From Compostimonas suwonensis (GTDB taxonomy: Bacteria; Actinomycetota; Actinomycetes; Actinomycetales; Microbacteriaceae): a stretch of 64,000 nucleotides of DNA. The stretch is from the NCBI RefSeq assembly GCF_002797855.1, contig NZ_PGFB01000002.1, positions 558,001 through 622,000 of the forward strand, written 5' to 3'. Shown here one piece after another: positions 33,739 to 44,564 of the stretch (within the stretch, counting starts at the first letter, position 1; every line of letters begins with the position of its first letter). The notes under the pieces were generated by a model. That model saw nothing but the letters and a program-made list of their open reading frames with translations. It ran no database searches and was not told the DNA's origin. The translations under genes were made by a program, and so were the position numbers.

Positions 33739-34340
33739 CCGCCGACCCCGAGCGCGAGGGCCCGTTGCAGATCGGCGGCCGTGTCGACGTCGCGGCGCAG
33801 CCCCGAATCCTCGGGGACGTCGAGCGGACGGTGACCGCCGTCGCGGTGCCGCGCGAAGGAGCCCGCGCCGAAACGCGGCTCGAGCTCGGCGCCGGGCCGG
33901 GCGAGCAGCAGCGTCGTGCCGGTGCCCTCGGCGTCGGGGACGACCGACAGCGGGTACGCGGCGGCCTGGACGAGCGCCCGGTCGAACTCGGCGGTGGTGA
34001 GCCCGGGCAGGTCGCCGAGCAGCACGGCGACGCCCGCGTGCGGCTTCCGCTGCCGGGCGACGGCGACGCCCGTGCGCACGGCCCCGTTGAGGCCACCGCC
34101 CTCCTCCTCGAGGACGACGCGCACGCCGAGCGTGCGGAGGTCGTCGAGGGAGGCGTCCCGCGCGACCACGACGACGACCTCGTCGACGAGCGACGAGCCG
34201 AGCACGGCCGTCAGCGCGTCGAGTGCGAAGGCATGCGCGAGCTCGGGCCGGGCGGCGCCCACGTCGAGACGCGACTTCGAGGCGTCCGTGCCCTTGACCG
34301 GCACGACGACGACCCAGTGCGGACCGTGCTCGCCGCTCAT
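33555..34340 (-). CDS. cofC: 2-phospho-L-lactate (or PEP) guanylyltransferase CofC/FbiD
   Basis: This 261-residue nucleotidyltransferase makes the activated GDP-lactate or enolpyruvyl-GDP used by CofD. The N-terminus [17 protein letters not shown] holds the GTP loop. [12 protein letters not shown] (about 105-116) has the metal-binding aspartate, and [11 protein letters not shown] and [10 protein letters not shown] complete the fold, which ends near residue 205. The remaining about 56 residues are Ala/Ser/Thr-rich and coincide with the region antisense to cofD, so the tail is probably a read-on extension. The start overlaps the cofE stop by ATGA. Confidence 0.93.
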   Translation of the reverse strand: MSGEHGPHWVVVVPVKGTDASKSRLDVGAARPELAHAFALDALTAVLGSSLVDEVVVVVARDASLDDLRTLGVRVVLEEEGGGLNGAVRTGVAVARQRKPHAGVAVLLGDLPGLTTAEFDRALVQAAAYPLSVVPDAEGTGTTLLLARPGAELEPRFGAGSFARHRDGGHRPLDVPEDSGLRRDVDTAADLQRALALGVGGYTLAAWSSAAPARAAVDAGSRIQRGTAEEETPAASSGGTAAASVSSTSQASSTPPVAREP

Positions 34341-35173
34341 ACGCCGGGCGCCTCGTCCGATCCCGGATCGCCGCCCGCGACCCGCTCACGGAGCCCCGCC
34401 GCGTGGCCTTCCGCGTAGCCGGCGGCGTGCGCCTCGGCGCTGCCGAGACGGAACATGTCCTCATCGCTCGCGCGCACGAGGGATCGGGCGCCCGGCACCC
34501 GCACCTCCTCGGTCACGAAGCGGTCGAGGCCGCGCACGATCGCGAGGGGAAGGCCCGCGCTCTTGCCCTTGACGAGGTCGGCGAAGGCCGCGATCTCGTC
34601 GGCGACGGCCGAGACGGTCACGTCGAGACGCCGGCCCTGGCTGTCGGTGGTCCCGCGGAGGTCGTCGACGACGTGCATGCCGGCGGCCCCGATCGCCGCG
34701 TCGGTCTGGCCGGTTCGCCACGGGCGGCCGAGGGTGTCGGTCACGAGCACCCCGACACGCACGCCGAAGCGGTCGCGGAGCGCATCGCAGAGTCGTCGCG
34801 CCGAGGCATCCGGATCGACCGGCAGCAGCAGAACGGTTCCCTCCGGGGTGTTGCTCGCATCGACTCCCGCCGCCGCCGCCACGATGCCCAACCGGTTCTC
34901 GACGATGCGCGTCACGCCGCCCGGGTGACGGCGCGTCGCCACGACCCGCACGGTCTCGCTCGTGATGGCGTCCTCCCTGTCACTCGCGTTCACGAGCCGG
35001 CCCTCGGCCTTTGACACGATTTTGCTCGTGACGACGACGATGTCGCCGTCTGCGAGACCGCCGTCGAGGTCGATCGCCGCCGCGACGATCTCCGCCAGGT
35101 CGTCGCCCGTCTCGATCTCGGGGATGCCGCCCACGGCCCAGGCCTGGGCGACGGCTCGGGTGTCGCGGGTCAT
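34337..35173 (-). CDS. cofE: F420-0:gamma-glutamyl ligase CofE
   Basis: This single-domain CofE adds glutamates to F420-0 using GTP. Motifs include [16 protein letters not shown] near the start, [39 protein letters not shown] and [14 protein letters not shown]. The mycobacterial homologue FbiB carries an extra C-terminal nitroreductase-like domain, which is absent here. An ATG at 35173 gives the usual start; a GTG at 35221 is an alternative. The stop overlaps cofC. Confidence 0.95.
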   Translation of the reverse strand: MTRDTRAVAQAWAVGGIPEIETGDDLAEIVAAAIDLDGGLADGDIVVVTSKIVSKAEGRLVNASDREDAITSETVRVVATRRHPGGVTRIVENRLGIVAAAAGVDASNTPEGTVLLLPVDPDASARRLCDALRDRFGVRVGVLVTDTLGRPWRTGQTDAAIGAAGMHVVDDLRGTTDSQGRRLDVTVSAVADEIAAFADLVKGKSAGLPLAIVRGLDRFVTEEVRVPGARSLVRASDEDMFRLGSAEAHAAGYAEGHAAGLRERVAGGDPGSDEAPGV

Positions 35174-35276
35174 ACGACCGGCCACCCGGTCATCCGAAAC
35201 TGCATGATTCGATCCTGTCACGAATGCGCGGACCCGATGACGGCCCCGACGCCCGACGCCTCGACGCCTCAGCAGG

Positions 35277-36281
35277 TCAGCGCCTCAGCGCTGGGAGCAC
35301 GTCCCGGCCGAAGACCTCGATCCACTCGCGCTGGTTGCGCCCCACGTTGTGCAGGTAGATGCGGTCGAAGCCCAGATCGGCGAACGACTGGATGTGCGCG
35401 CGGTGCACGTCGGGGTCGGAGGAGATGACCATCCGGCCCTCGAAGTCCTCCGCCCGCACGAGCTTGGCCATCTGCTCGAGCTCGAACGGCGAGCGGATGT
35501 CGCTCTTCGGAAACTTCATCCCGCCGTTGGGCCACTCGTGCAGGGCGTTCGCGATCGCCTCCTCGTCGGTCGGCGCCCAGCTCAGGTGCAGCTGCAAGGC
35601 CTTGGGCATGGCCGACGGATCCTTGCCCGCCTCGCGCGCGCCCTCCGCGAAACGCGAGAAGAGGCCGCCGATCTTCTCCAGCGGGGCGCCCACGGTGATG
35701 AGGCCGTCGGCGTGGCGGCCGGCACGTTTCGCCGTCACCGGCCCCGCAGTGGCGATGAGGATCTCGGGGGCGACCGCCGGCATCGTCCACAGGCGGGTCG
35801 ACTCCAGCTTGAAGAACTGCCCGGAGTGCTTGACGTCGCGGCCCGCGAGAGAGGCGCTGAACAGCTTGGAGATGATCTCGACGGCCTCGAACATGCGGTT
35901 GATGCGCTCGGGGGCCTCCGGCCAGTACCCGCCCACGATGTGCTCGTTGAGGGCCTCCCCCGAGCCGAGGCCGAGCCAGTGCCGGCCCGGGTACATGGCG
36001 GCGAGAGTCGCGGAGGCCTGGGCGACCATCGCGGGATGCCAGCGGAAGGTCGGCGCCGTCACACCCGGCCCGAAGTCTCCCCGCGTGCGTTCGCCCACCG
36101 CGGTGAGCACGTTCCACACGAACGACGACTGCCCCTGGGCGGGAACCCACGGCTGGAAGTGATCCGCGGCCATGACCCCCGAGAAGCCGTGCTGCTCCGC
36201 GTACGCGGAGAGGGCGACGGCCTCGGAGGGATGGAACTGCTCGAGCATGGCGGCATAGCCGACCTGGAGTGGACTCGTCAT
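35277..36281 (-). CDS. F420-dependent LLM oxidoreductase, FGD-like
   Basis: A 334-residue LLM enzyme close to F420-dependent glucose-6-phosphate dehydrogenases. The start [20 protein letters not shown] and the [21 protein letters not shown] and [11 protein letters not shown] motifs match the FGD family, which reduces F420 at the expense of a sugar phosphate. Sequence alone does not prove the glucose-6-phosphate substrate, since several FGD-like subgroups exist. It precedes cofE on the same strand (55-bp gap) and could supply reduced F420. Confidence 0.88.
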   Translation of the reverse strand: MTSPLQVGYAAMLEQFHPSEAVALSAYAEQHGFSGVMAADHFQPWVPAQGQSSFVWNVLTAVGERTRGDFGPGVTAPTFRWHPAMVAQASATLAAMYPGRHWLGLGSGEALNEHIVGGYWPEAPERINRMFEAVEIISKLFSASLAGRDVKHSGQFFKLESTRLWTMPAVAPEILIATAGPVTAKRAGRHADGLITVGAPLEKIGGLFSRFAEGAREAGKDPSAMPKALQLHLSWAPTDEEAIANALHEWPNGGMKFPKSDIRSPFELEQMAKLVRAEDFEGRMVISSDPDVHRAHIQSFADLGFDRIYLHNVGRNQREWIEVFGRDVLPALRR

Positions 36282-36334
36282 ATCCCGATCCTTCCACGGC
36301 CGGCGGGCGCCGTCGGCGTGTCTGCCGGCACCCG

Positions 36335-38752
36335 TCAGGGAGTCGTCGCCGGATCCCCCGGCCGGGCGGCGACCGAGGGCAGGAGCGAGCGCGGCACGAA
36401 TCGCGCGAGCAGCCTCCGGCCCATCGGAACCGAGCGGTCGAGGTGGTCGAGCACCGTTCGCAGCTCCGTCTCGATGCGCTCGGCGTCTGTGCGCCCCGGC
36501 AGCGCCGCCGCCCCGAAGCGCTCGCGCTCGACCTCGGAGAGCACGTGCCAGAGCGCCGGGTTCACGGTCGGGTCGATCGTCGACAGCCTCGTCGCGAAGG
36601 CCCGGGGCGTCTCCCCCCGGTCGACCGGTATCCCGTGGTCGAGAGCGGTGTCGCCGATCTCGATCCAGGCGAGGGACGCACCGCCCGAACCCGCGCGGAT
36701 GCGGGCGAACCGGCGACTGCGCCGCAACGACCGCACCACGGCGGGCGCCAGCAGCAGTGCGAGCACGCCGAGCCCGATCCCCGCCCAGCCGAAGGAGCGG
36801 CCGACCGCCGCGGTCTCCCCGCCCGCGCCGCCGTCCATGCCGCCGCCGGCGTCGGGGCGCTGGGGCGCGTTCGTCGAGGCGTCGCTCGGGCGCGGGGTCG
36901 AGGCATCCGTGGGCGTCGGCGTCGTGGAGGGCTGGGCCTCGGGCCTCGCGTAGCTCGGAACGAAGCCGCGACCCGGCGTCGGCTCGAAGGAGACCCAGCC
37001 GACGCCGTCGAAGTACAGCTCCGGCCAGGAGTGCAGGTCGTACGAGCTCACGGTGTACGTGGCGCGGTCGTCGTCCGTCGTGCCCGTTCGTGTGCCGGGC
37101 AGGTAGCCCAGCCCGATGCGCGCCGGGATGCCGAGACTGCGCGCCATGATCGTCATCGCCGAGGCGAAGTGCACGCAGTAGCCGGTCTTGCGCTCGAGGA
37201 AGGTCTGGATGACCCCGATGCCGTCGCCGTCGTAGCCCTCCTCGACGGGGGTCTCCGTCGAGTAGAAGAAGTCGCCGCCGCGGAAGTACTGCTGGAGGGC
37301 GAGCGCCTTGTCGTAGTTCGAGAAGGCCCCCGCCGTGGCCTCGGCCGCGGCATCCGTGATCGTCTGGGGCAGCTCGGGAAGCTCGAGATACCGCTCGATG
37401 TCGGCGGGCACGCTGTCGCCGGCCGCTGCGAGCTGCTCACGCGTCGGATCGACCACGAGGCTGTCGACCGTGTAGTTCTGGTAGCGCGTCGAGACGGTGG
37501 GGCTCGTCGCCGTGAGGCCCTGCGGCTCCCAGTACCAGCGACCGCTCAACCCGTTGACCGACACGGTGGGGTACGGCAGGGGCAGCCACGGGCTCTGCAT
37601 GTTGCGGATGTCGACGTCGGTCGAGACCTCGCGGGTCGCCACATCGGCGCCGAGGCCGGGCGGGTCGCCGAACTCGTCGGGGGTGTTGTCCTCGTCGAGC
37701 TCGTGCTCGCTCGACGTCCACGTGGTGCCGCCGAACTCGTCGAGGGTGAGCAGCTTGAAGTAGAGGCGCTCGTCGGGCTCCGTCGTGTAGGCCATGGCCG
37801 TCACGGGTGCCGGGCGCCGCAGGTCTTGGCCGAGGTCGATGAGCGGCGACACGCCCTCGCTGAAGATGATCCCCGAACTGCCGGCCGCGGTGACGCCCCC
37901 CGCGGTGAAGCCGGGGGCCACGGCGGTGAAGGCGAGCGAGGCGAAGATCGCCACGCCCGCGATGCCCACCGACACGGCCGTCGAGCCGCCGCCGTCCGGC
38001 CGCGCACCCGGCAGGCCCGAGGCTCCGTGACGCACCGTCGCCCCGCCGGGCGCCCCCGCCGAGCCCGAGGTCGACGCCGCAGACGCCGCCTCGCGCCGAC
38101 GGATCCTCCCGTCGACCCAGAGGATCGCCGCGTAGACCGCGGCCGTGAGCGCCAGGAGCACGAGCGAGGCGCCGCCGGGAACCAGGAGACCCGGGATGGT
38201 CACCACGATGAGCAAAGGGACACCCGCGAGAGCGGGCCAGCGCAGCTCGAAGACGACGATGTCGAGCACCACGGCGAGCGCTACCGCCCCGGCCGTGAGC
38301 ACGAAGCTCAGCTCCGTCACCGCGTCGGCGGGCAGGGACTGGCTCTGGATCGACTGGATGCCGCCGTTCAGCAGATCGCCGAACCGTCCGAGGGTTCCCG
38401 GGGTCGGCACGAGACCGAGAAGAGCCGTGTCGGCAGCGAAGAAGAGGGTGAGGGTCACGATGCCGATGACGACCGTGAAGAGTGTCAGGAGTCCACGCGG
38501 AACACCCGCCCAGCGCAGTGCCGCCGTGCCGAAGAGCACGATCGCGGCGGCGATCGACATGGACCACCACCAGCCGAAACCGCTCAGCAGCGGGGCGAGG
38601 CTCGCGTCGGCGACCATGAGCGCGAGCAGCACGGTCGCACTCAGCGGCAGGTAGCCGGGGCGCCGGGCGCGGCGGCGGCTCCGCGTGGCCGCCACCGGGC
38701 GGCTCACCGGGCGCGACGAGGTCGGCGCGCTATCGACGGGCATCGACGCCAC
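36335..38752 (-). CDS. Transglutaminase-like membrane protein (TgpA type)
   Basis: An 805-residue polytopic protein. About six N-terminal helices (about 35-205) precede an extracytoplasmic region with a papain-like transglutaminase domain: Cys526 in KTGYCVHFASAMTIMARSLG, His574 in YDLHSWPELYF and an acidic residue in V-S-F-E-P-T-P near 590. A Thr/Pro-rich linker, one more helix (about 645-665) and a cytoplasmic tail follow. The order moxR, DUF58, transglutaminase is a widespread module of unknown function tied to envelope or surface-protein processing. The start overlaps the DUF58 gene by 23 bp. Confidence 0.93.
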   Translation of the reverse strand: MASMPVDSAPTSSRPVSRPVAATRSRRRARRPGYLPLSATVLLALMVADASLAPLLSGFGWWWSMSIAAAIVLFGTAALRWAGVPRGLLTLFTVVIGIVTLTLFFAADTALLGLVPTPGTLGRFGDLLNGGIQSIQSQSLPADAVTELSFVLTAGAVALAVVLDIVVFELRWPALAGVPLLIVVTIPGLLVPGGASLVLLALTAAVYAAILWVDGRIRRREAASAASTSGSAGAPGGATVRHGASGLPGARPDGGGSTAVSVGIAGVAIFASLAFTAVAPGFTAGGVTAAGSSGIIFSEGVSPLIDLGQDLRRPAPVTAMAYTTEPDERLYFKLLTLDEFGGTTWTSSEHELDEDNTPDEFGDPPGLGADVATREVSTDVDIRNMQSPWLPLPYPTVSVNGLSGRWYWEPQGLTATSPTVSTRYQNYTVDSLVVDPTREQLAAAGDSVPADIERYLELPELPQTITDAAAEATAGAFSNYDKALALQQYFRGGDFFYSTETPVEEGYDGDGIGVIQTFLERKTGYCVHFASAMTIMARSLGIPARIGLGYLPGTRTGTTDDDRATYTVSSYDLHSWPELYFDGVGWVSFEPTPGRGFVPSYARPEAQPSTTPTPTDASTPRPSDASTNAPQRPDAGGGMDGGAGGETAAVGRSFGWAGIGLGVLALLLAPAVVRSLRRSRRFARIRAGSGGASLAWIEIGDTALDHGIPVDRGETPRAFATRLSTIDPTVNPALWHVLSEVERERFGAAALPGRTDAERIETELRTVLDHLDRSVPMGRRLLARFVPRSLLPSVAARPGDPATTP

Positions 38753-40028
38753 CTCCCACGGCCAGCTCCCACGCGGCCCGGATGTCGCGACCGCGCGACA
38801 GGCGCACGCACGTCCATCCGGCCTCGTCGAGCAGCTCGAGACCCTCGCGCCGGGCGGTGGGCAGCACGAACGCGACGGCCGGCTCGCACTGGGAGCGCAG
38901 GGCCGCGAGACGGCGGGCGACGGCCGGGTCGAGGTCGACGACGACCGCGAAGCCGGGCACCGACTGACCGAGCGGGCCGCCGATCGAGCCCATGCCGAAA
39001 TCGGCCGCGTCGTCGTCTCCGGAGACCGGCGAGACCTCGGCGAGCTTCAGCACGAGAGCCTGCTCGCCGTCGCCCGACTCGAAACGCGAGGAGCGGGCGC
39101 CGTCGACGCGGCGCCCGCCGGTCTCGACGAGGTCGACGCGGAAGCCGTTGCGCAGCAGGTGCACTGCGATCGAGGCGGTGAGCTCGACGGCGAGCTCGAA
39201 CGCGGAGTCACGGCTCGCGGCATCCTGACCGCCCGTGAGCCCGTCGAGCTCGTCGGCCGAGCGACGGGTGTCGAGGATGACCCGCGCCTCCGGCTTGCTG
39301 CGCTGCTCCTCCTGGCGCACCATGAGCTCTCCCCGCCGCGCCGTCGCTCGCCAGTGCACCCGGCGCAGGGGGTCGCCCGCCCGGTACTCGCGGGCGATGA
39401 GCTCATCGGCGTTCGGGTTGCTGTGCCGCAGCAGCTCGTGGAGGCTGCCGTCGCTGCTCGACGCGCCCAGGTTCCGCTCGGTGAGCGGGGTGATGCGCGG
39501 GGTCACGATGAGCCCGTGCCGCCGGCCCGCGAACCGGGCGGTCTGAGCGAGGCCGAAGGGGTCGCGCTGGGTGATGAGGAGCGGTCCGACCTCGTGGTTG
39601 CCGCGGCGCCCGGGAACCAGCGGATAGCGGATCGTCGCGGAGTCCCGCCCGACGGCGCCCTCCCGGTGCGCGTCGAGGGCGGGCAGCACCTCGTCGTCGG
39701 GCGTCAGGAGCCCGTCATCGGAGACGTCGCGCCAGGTCGAGACCGGGAGCGCCCGCCGGCCGAGGTTGCGCACCACGAGCCCCACCACGGTCTTCTCGCC
39801 GACGGGCACGCTGTGCGGGCTGAAGGTGCGGGAGACCTGCATCCTGAGCGGTCTCACCGCCATGACCAGGAAGGCTGCGGCGGGCAGGGCGACGAGCACC
39901 GAGCCCACGAAGAGCACGTCGCGGCGCTGGAGCACGAGGGCCACGGTGATCGCGATCGCGCCCACGACGAGCAGGCCCCAGCCCCTCAGGGTGAGGCGCG
40001 GCCACGATCGGGTTCGGCTGCGGGCCAT
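38730..40028 (-). CDS. DUF58-domain membrane protein
   Basis: A 432-residue protein with two N-terminal transmembrane helices (about 15-58) and a cytoplasmic DUF58 domain. The hallmark G-D-P-L-R-R-V-H-W-R-A-T-A-R-R-G-E-L-M-V-R lies near residue 220, followed by a von Willebrand A-like fold with a degenerate metal site (V-I-L-D-T-R-R-S). It is encoded between moxR and the transglutaminase gene and probably works with the MoxR AAA+ ATPase as a chaperone pair. The specific client is unknown. Confidence 0.93.
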   Translation of the reverse strand: MARSRTRSWPRLTLRGWGLLVVGAIAITVALVLQRRDVLFVGSVLVALPAAAFLVMAVRPLRMQVSRTFSPHSVPVGEKTVVGLVVRNLGRRALPVSTWRDVSDDGLLTPDDEVLPALDAHREGAVGRDSATIRYPLVPGRRGNHEVGPLLITQRDPFGLAQTARFAGRRHGLIVTPRITPLTERNLGASSSDGSLHELLRHSNPNADELIAREYRAGDPLRRVHWRATARRGELMVRQEEQRSKPEARVILDTRRSADELDGLTGGQDAASRDSAFELAVELTASIAVHLLRNGFRVDLVETGGRRVDGARSSRFESGDGEQALVLKLAEVSPVSGDDDAADFGMGSIGGPLGQSVPGFAVVVDLDPAVARRLAALRSQCEPAVAFVLPTARREGLELLDEAGWTCVRLSRGRDIRAAWELAVGGGVDARR

Positions 40029-40040
40029 GGTCGGCTCGGA

Positions 40041-41071
<1,031 letters not shown>

Positions 41072-41075
<4 letters not shown>

Positions 41076-41554
41076 GATTCCTGCAGGAAATCGGCCACCA
41101 CGGCGGGAACGTAGGGGCGCACATCGCCGCCGAGGTGGGCGACCTGGCGCACGAGGGAGCTGGAGACGTGCGCGTTGGCCGGATCGGGGAGGAGGAAGAT
41201 CGTCTCCACACCGGCGAGGTTGCGGTTGACGATCGCCATGGGGGTCTCGTAGGCCACGTCGACCTGCGAGCGGATGCCCTTCACGAGAACGCTCGCGCCG
41301 ACATCCGTGCAGTAGTCCACGAGAAGGCCGACGCTCCACGACGCGACCACGATGTTGCCGCCGAAGCCCGCCTGGGCGATCGACTGCTCGATGAGCGAGA
41401 CCCGCTGGGCTATCGGGAGCAGCGCCGACTTGTCGGGGTTGTGCACGACGAGCACGTGGAGCTCGTCGAAGAGACCCGCGGCACGCTCGATGACGTCGAG
41501 ATGCCCGAGAGTGACGGGGTCGAACGATCCAGGGACAACGGCGATCCTGTTCAT
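41072..41554 (-). CDS. coaD: Phosphopantetheine adenylyltransferase
   Basis: This 160-residue enzyme of coenzyme A synthesis transfers AMP to 4'-phosphopantetheine. The start [20 protein letters not shown] contains the T-x-G-H nucleotidyltransferase motif, and the C-terminal [10 protein letters not shown] segment contains the I-S/V-S-S-x-x-V-R motif of the family. Length is exactly typical. In many Actinobacteria coaD lies near yceD-rpmF; here it is 24 kb away, between recG and the MoxR module. Confidence 0.97.
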
Positions 41555-41632
41555 AGGGTCTCCAGACTACCCGCCGAGGGTTATCAATTCGTTACCAAAA
41601 TGTCTCACGCGCACGGGCTTGGCGCTCAACTA

Positions 41633-43864
41633 TCAGGTTTTTGCCAGGAAATCGCGCTCGCTCTCGTCGAGGCGGCGAGCGAGCGCGTCGCGCAGCGCGG
41701 GAGCGTCGCCGAGCTCCGGATCGGCGCTCACCACGCGATCGGCCAGGGCACGGGCCTCGGTGATGAGCTCGCCGTCGTGGGCCACCCGCAGGAAGCGCAG
41801 GGAGGAGCGACCACCCGACTGGCGGCTGCCCAGCACGTCGCCCTCCTGCCGCAGCTCGAGGTCGATCTGGGCGAGGTCGAAGCCGTTGACGGTCGCGGCG
41901 ACGGCGTCGACGCGCTGCCGGGCGAGAGAGCCGGCCTCCGCGCGGGTCACGAGCAGGCACAGGCCCGGAACCCCGCCACGGCCGACCCTGCCGCGAAGCT
42001 GGTGCAGCTGCGAGACGCCGAAGCGGTCGGCATCCATCACGACCATCGTCGAGGCGTTCGGAACGTCGACGCCCACCTCGATGACGGTCGTCGCGACGAG
42101 CACGTCGATCTCGCCCGCCGCGAAGGCGCGCATCGTCGCGTCTTTCTGCTCGCTCGTCATGCGGCCGTGCAGGGGCTCGATCGTCGCGGTCTGCAGCAGC
42201 GGGTGGGCTCGCAGCTCGGCGAGCACGGCGACGACGGATGCCGCGGCGACGGGCTTCGCGTCATCCCCCTCACCCGGCTCCTCCTCTCCGTCGAGCTCGG
42301 GCACCCCCGCGTCGATCGCCGGGCAGACGACGAAGGCCTGGCGGCCGAGGGCGAGCTCCTCGGCGGTGCGCTCCCAGACGCGGGTGCTCCAGCCCGGGTG
42401 GTCGACGAGCGGCACGACGAACGACTCGATGCCCTGGCGGCCGGCCGGAAGCTGCTCGATCGTGCTCACGTCGAGGTCGCCGAAGACCGTCATGGCGACC
42501 GTGCGCGGGATGGGGGTGGCCGTGAGCACGAGCACGTGCGGAGGAGTCGCCCCCTTCAACCGCAGGGCCTCCCGCTGGTCGACGCCGAAGCGGTGCTGCT
42601 CGTCGACGACGACGAGGCCGAGGTCGAAGAAGGTCACGGTCTCGCCGAGGAGGGCGTGGGTGCCGATGACGATGCGCGCCTGCCCCGAGACGGTGCGCAG
42701 GAGCGCCTTCTTGCGGTCGGCGGCGGGCAGCTGCCCCGTGAGGAGGGTGGGCATGAGTTCGGCCGACAGATCGGGGCCGAGGGCCGCCGCGATCGAGCGC
42801 AGGTGCTGGGCCGCGAGCACCTCGGTGGGCGCGAGCAGGGCCGACTGGCCGCCGGAGTCGGCCGTCGCGAGCATCGCGCGCAGGGCGACGAGGGTCTTGC
42901 CCGAGCCGACCTCGCCCTGAACCAGCCGGTTCATCGGCTCGCTCGCGGCGAGGTCGAGCGCGATCTCGGCGCCGACGCGCTTCTGGTCGTCGGTCAGCTC
43001 GAAGGGCAGGGCGGCGTCGAAGCGCTCGAGGTACCCGCCGGGCACGGGAACGCGAGGGGTGCCCGCCTGGGTGCGGGCCCGCGCCCGCTGCTGCAGGAGG
43101 GCGGCCTGCAGCAGGAAGGCCTCGTGGAACCTCAGGGTGTCGCGGGCGCTGCGCCACTCGCGGTCGTCGGAGGGCCTGTGCACCCACTCGAGGGCCGTGC
43201 CGTAGTCGAGCAGTCTCTTCTGCGCCCGGATGTCGCGGGGAATCGGATCGGGCACGATCTCGTCGAGCCCGCCCGCCTTCCCGGCCCCCGCCGCCACCGA
43301 CTCCGCGGTGAGGCCGAGCCCGTCGAGCACGAGCTCCATGGCCTTCTGCAGCTGCCAGCTCGCGACCGTCGCGGTCGCCGGATAGATCGGGATGGGGGTC
43401 TCGGCCCAGCGCTTCGCGGCCTGCGGGTCGGTCGCGGCCCCGGCATCCGCCGCGTCGAAGAGCTCGTAGTCGGGGTGCGCGAGCTGAAGCGAGCCGCGGT
43501 AGTCGGAGACCTTGCCCGCGAAGATGCCCCGCACACCCGGCCGCAGGTCTTTGGCCCGCCAGGCCTGGTTGAAGAAGGTGAGGGTCAGCACGCCCTTGCC
43601 GTCGGAGATCCTGACCTCGAGGATCGAGCCGCGTTTCGCCCGCATGGGCCGTTCGCGCACCTCGAGCACCTCGGCGACGATCGTGACGTTCTCGTCGACC
43701 GGCAGCTGCGTGAGCGCGGTGAGCTCACCGCGCTTCGCGTACCGACGGGGGTAGTGGCTGAGCAGCTCGCCGACGGTCACGACGCCCAGGGCGCGTTCGA
43801 AGGCCGATGCCGTGCGGCCGCCGAGCACACCCTGCAGCTTCGTATCGAGCGGCGACCCAGGCAT
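41633..43864 (-). CDS. recG: ATP-dependent DNA helicase RecG
   Basis: A 743-residue branch-migration helicase for stalled forks and Holliday junctions. The N-terminal wedge/OB domain (about 1-200) contains L-L-S-H-Y-P-R-R-Y. The motor has Q-G-E-V-G-S-G-K-T (about 316-324), the DEQH box V-V-V-D-E-Q-H-R-F-G, A-T-P-I-P-R-T, and the R-G-R-V-G-R-G motif VI. All helicase motifs look intact. It is adjacent to rsmD in divergent orientation, a common actinobacterial arrangement. The gap to coaD (78 bp) is AT-rich and likely holds the coaD promoter. Confidence 0.97.
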   Translation of the reverse strand: MPGSPLDTKLQGVLGGRTASAFERALGVVTVGELLSHYPRRYAKRGELTALTQLPVDENVTIVAEVLEVRERPMRAKRGSILEVRISDGKGVLTLTFFNQAWRAKDLRPGVRGIFAGKVSDYRGSLQLAHPDYELFDAADAGAATDPQAAKRWAETPIPIYPATATVASWQLQKAMELVLDGLGLTAESVAAGAGKAGGLDEIVPDPIPRDIRAQKRLLDYGTALEWVHRPSDDREWRSARDTLRFHEAFLLQAALLQQRARARTQAGTPRVPVPGGYLERFDAALPFELTDDQKRVGAEIALDLAASEPMNRLVQGEVGSGKTLVALRAMLATADSGGQSALLAPTEVLAAQHLRSIAAALGPDLSAELMPTLLTGQLPAADRKKALLRTVSGQARIVIGTHALLGETVTFFDLGLVVVDEQHRFGVDQREALRLKGATPPHVLVLTATPIPRTVAMTVFGDLDVSTIEQLPAGRQGIESFVVPLVDHPGWSTRVWERTAEELALGRQAFVVCPAIDAGVPELDGEEEPGEGDDAKPVAAASVVAVLAELRAHPLLQTATIEPLHGRMTSEQKDATMRAFAAGEIDVLVATTVIEVGVDVPNASTMVVMDADRFGVSQLHQLRGRVGRGGVPGLCLLVTRAEAGSLARQRVDAVAATVNGFDLAQIDLELRQEGDVLGSRQSGGRSSLRFLRVAHDGELITEARALADRVVSADPELGDAPALRDALARRLDESERDFLAKT

Positions 43865-43929
43865 GCGTACGAGTCTACGGGCGGCCTCCGACCCCGGCGG
43901 CCTGCGCCTAATGTCATCCCTTAGGCTCG

Positions 43930-44526
43930 ATGGCGATGACGAGGATCATTGCCGGGTTCGCCGGCTCCCTGACGCTCACCGTGCCGCGGGTCGGCACGCG
44001 ACCCACGAGCGACCGCGTGCGCGAGGCCGTCTTCTCGGCGGTCGACGCCCGCGACGCCGTGCGCGGCGCCCATGTGCTCGACCTCTACGCCGGCTCGGGG
44101 GCGCTCGGGCTCGAGGCCGCGAGCCGCGGCGCCGCGACCGTGACACTCGTCGAGAAGAGCCGCGCGGCGGCCGAGGTGTGCCGCCGCAACACGGCGGCGA
44201 TCCTCTCGGCGCGCCCCCCGGGCTCCGAGCTCGCCGTCGAGGTCACGAGCTCGCCCGTGCAAGCCTTCCTGGGCGCGAGCGGGGCCGAGTTCGACCTCGT
44301 GTTCATCGACCCGCCCTACGAGCTCGGCGAGGCGGAGCTGCTGCACAACCTCGAGGCGCTCGTGCCGCGGCTCGCGCCGCACGCGATCGTCGTCGTCGAG
44401 CGGAGCTCGCGCTCCCCCCGGCCCGGGCTGCCCGCGGGGCTCGAGCTCGACCGCCGCAAGGACTACGGCGAGACCACCCTGTGGTGGCTCGGCCCGATCG
44501 CCGGCTCCGGAGATGACGGTGTCTGA
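43930..44526 (+). CDS. rsmD: 16S rRNA (guanine(966)-N2)-methyltransferase RsmD
   Basis: A 198-residue SAM-dependent methyltransferase. The start T-R-I-I-A-G-x-A-G is the family start, SAM motif I is DLYAGSGALGLEAASRGA (51-68) and the catalytic motif is F-I-D-P-P-Y (about 121-126). It methylates G966 of 16S rRNA in the small subunit. It is transcribed away from recG. In related gene orders thiL follows nearby; here the lower-GC bacteriocin island starts directly after it. Confidence 0.95.
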   Translation: MAMTRIIAGFAGSLTLTVPRVGTRPTSDRVREAVFSAVDARDAVRGAHVLDLYAGSGALGLEAASRGAATVTLVEKSRAAAEVCRRNTAAILSARPPGSELAVEVTSSPVQAFLGASGAEFDLVFIDPPYELGEAELLHNLEALVPRLAPHAIVVVERSSRSPRPGLPAGLELDRRKDYGETTLWWLGPIAGSGDDGV

Positions 44527-44564
44527 GCACCGAAGCTCGAGTATCGCCGTGAGTGTGGCGACCG

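Noticed and set aside
36269-39181. 970-codon plus-strand frame opposite the transglutaminase gene
   Set aside because: Composition is Arg/Gly/Ala-rich without domains, while the minus-strand frame has a full transglutaminase triad and membrane helices.
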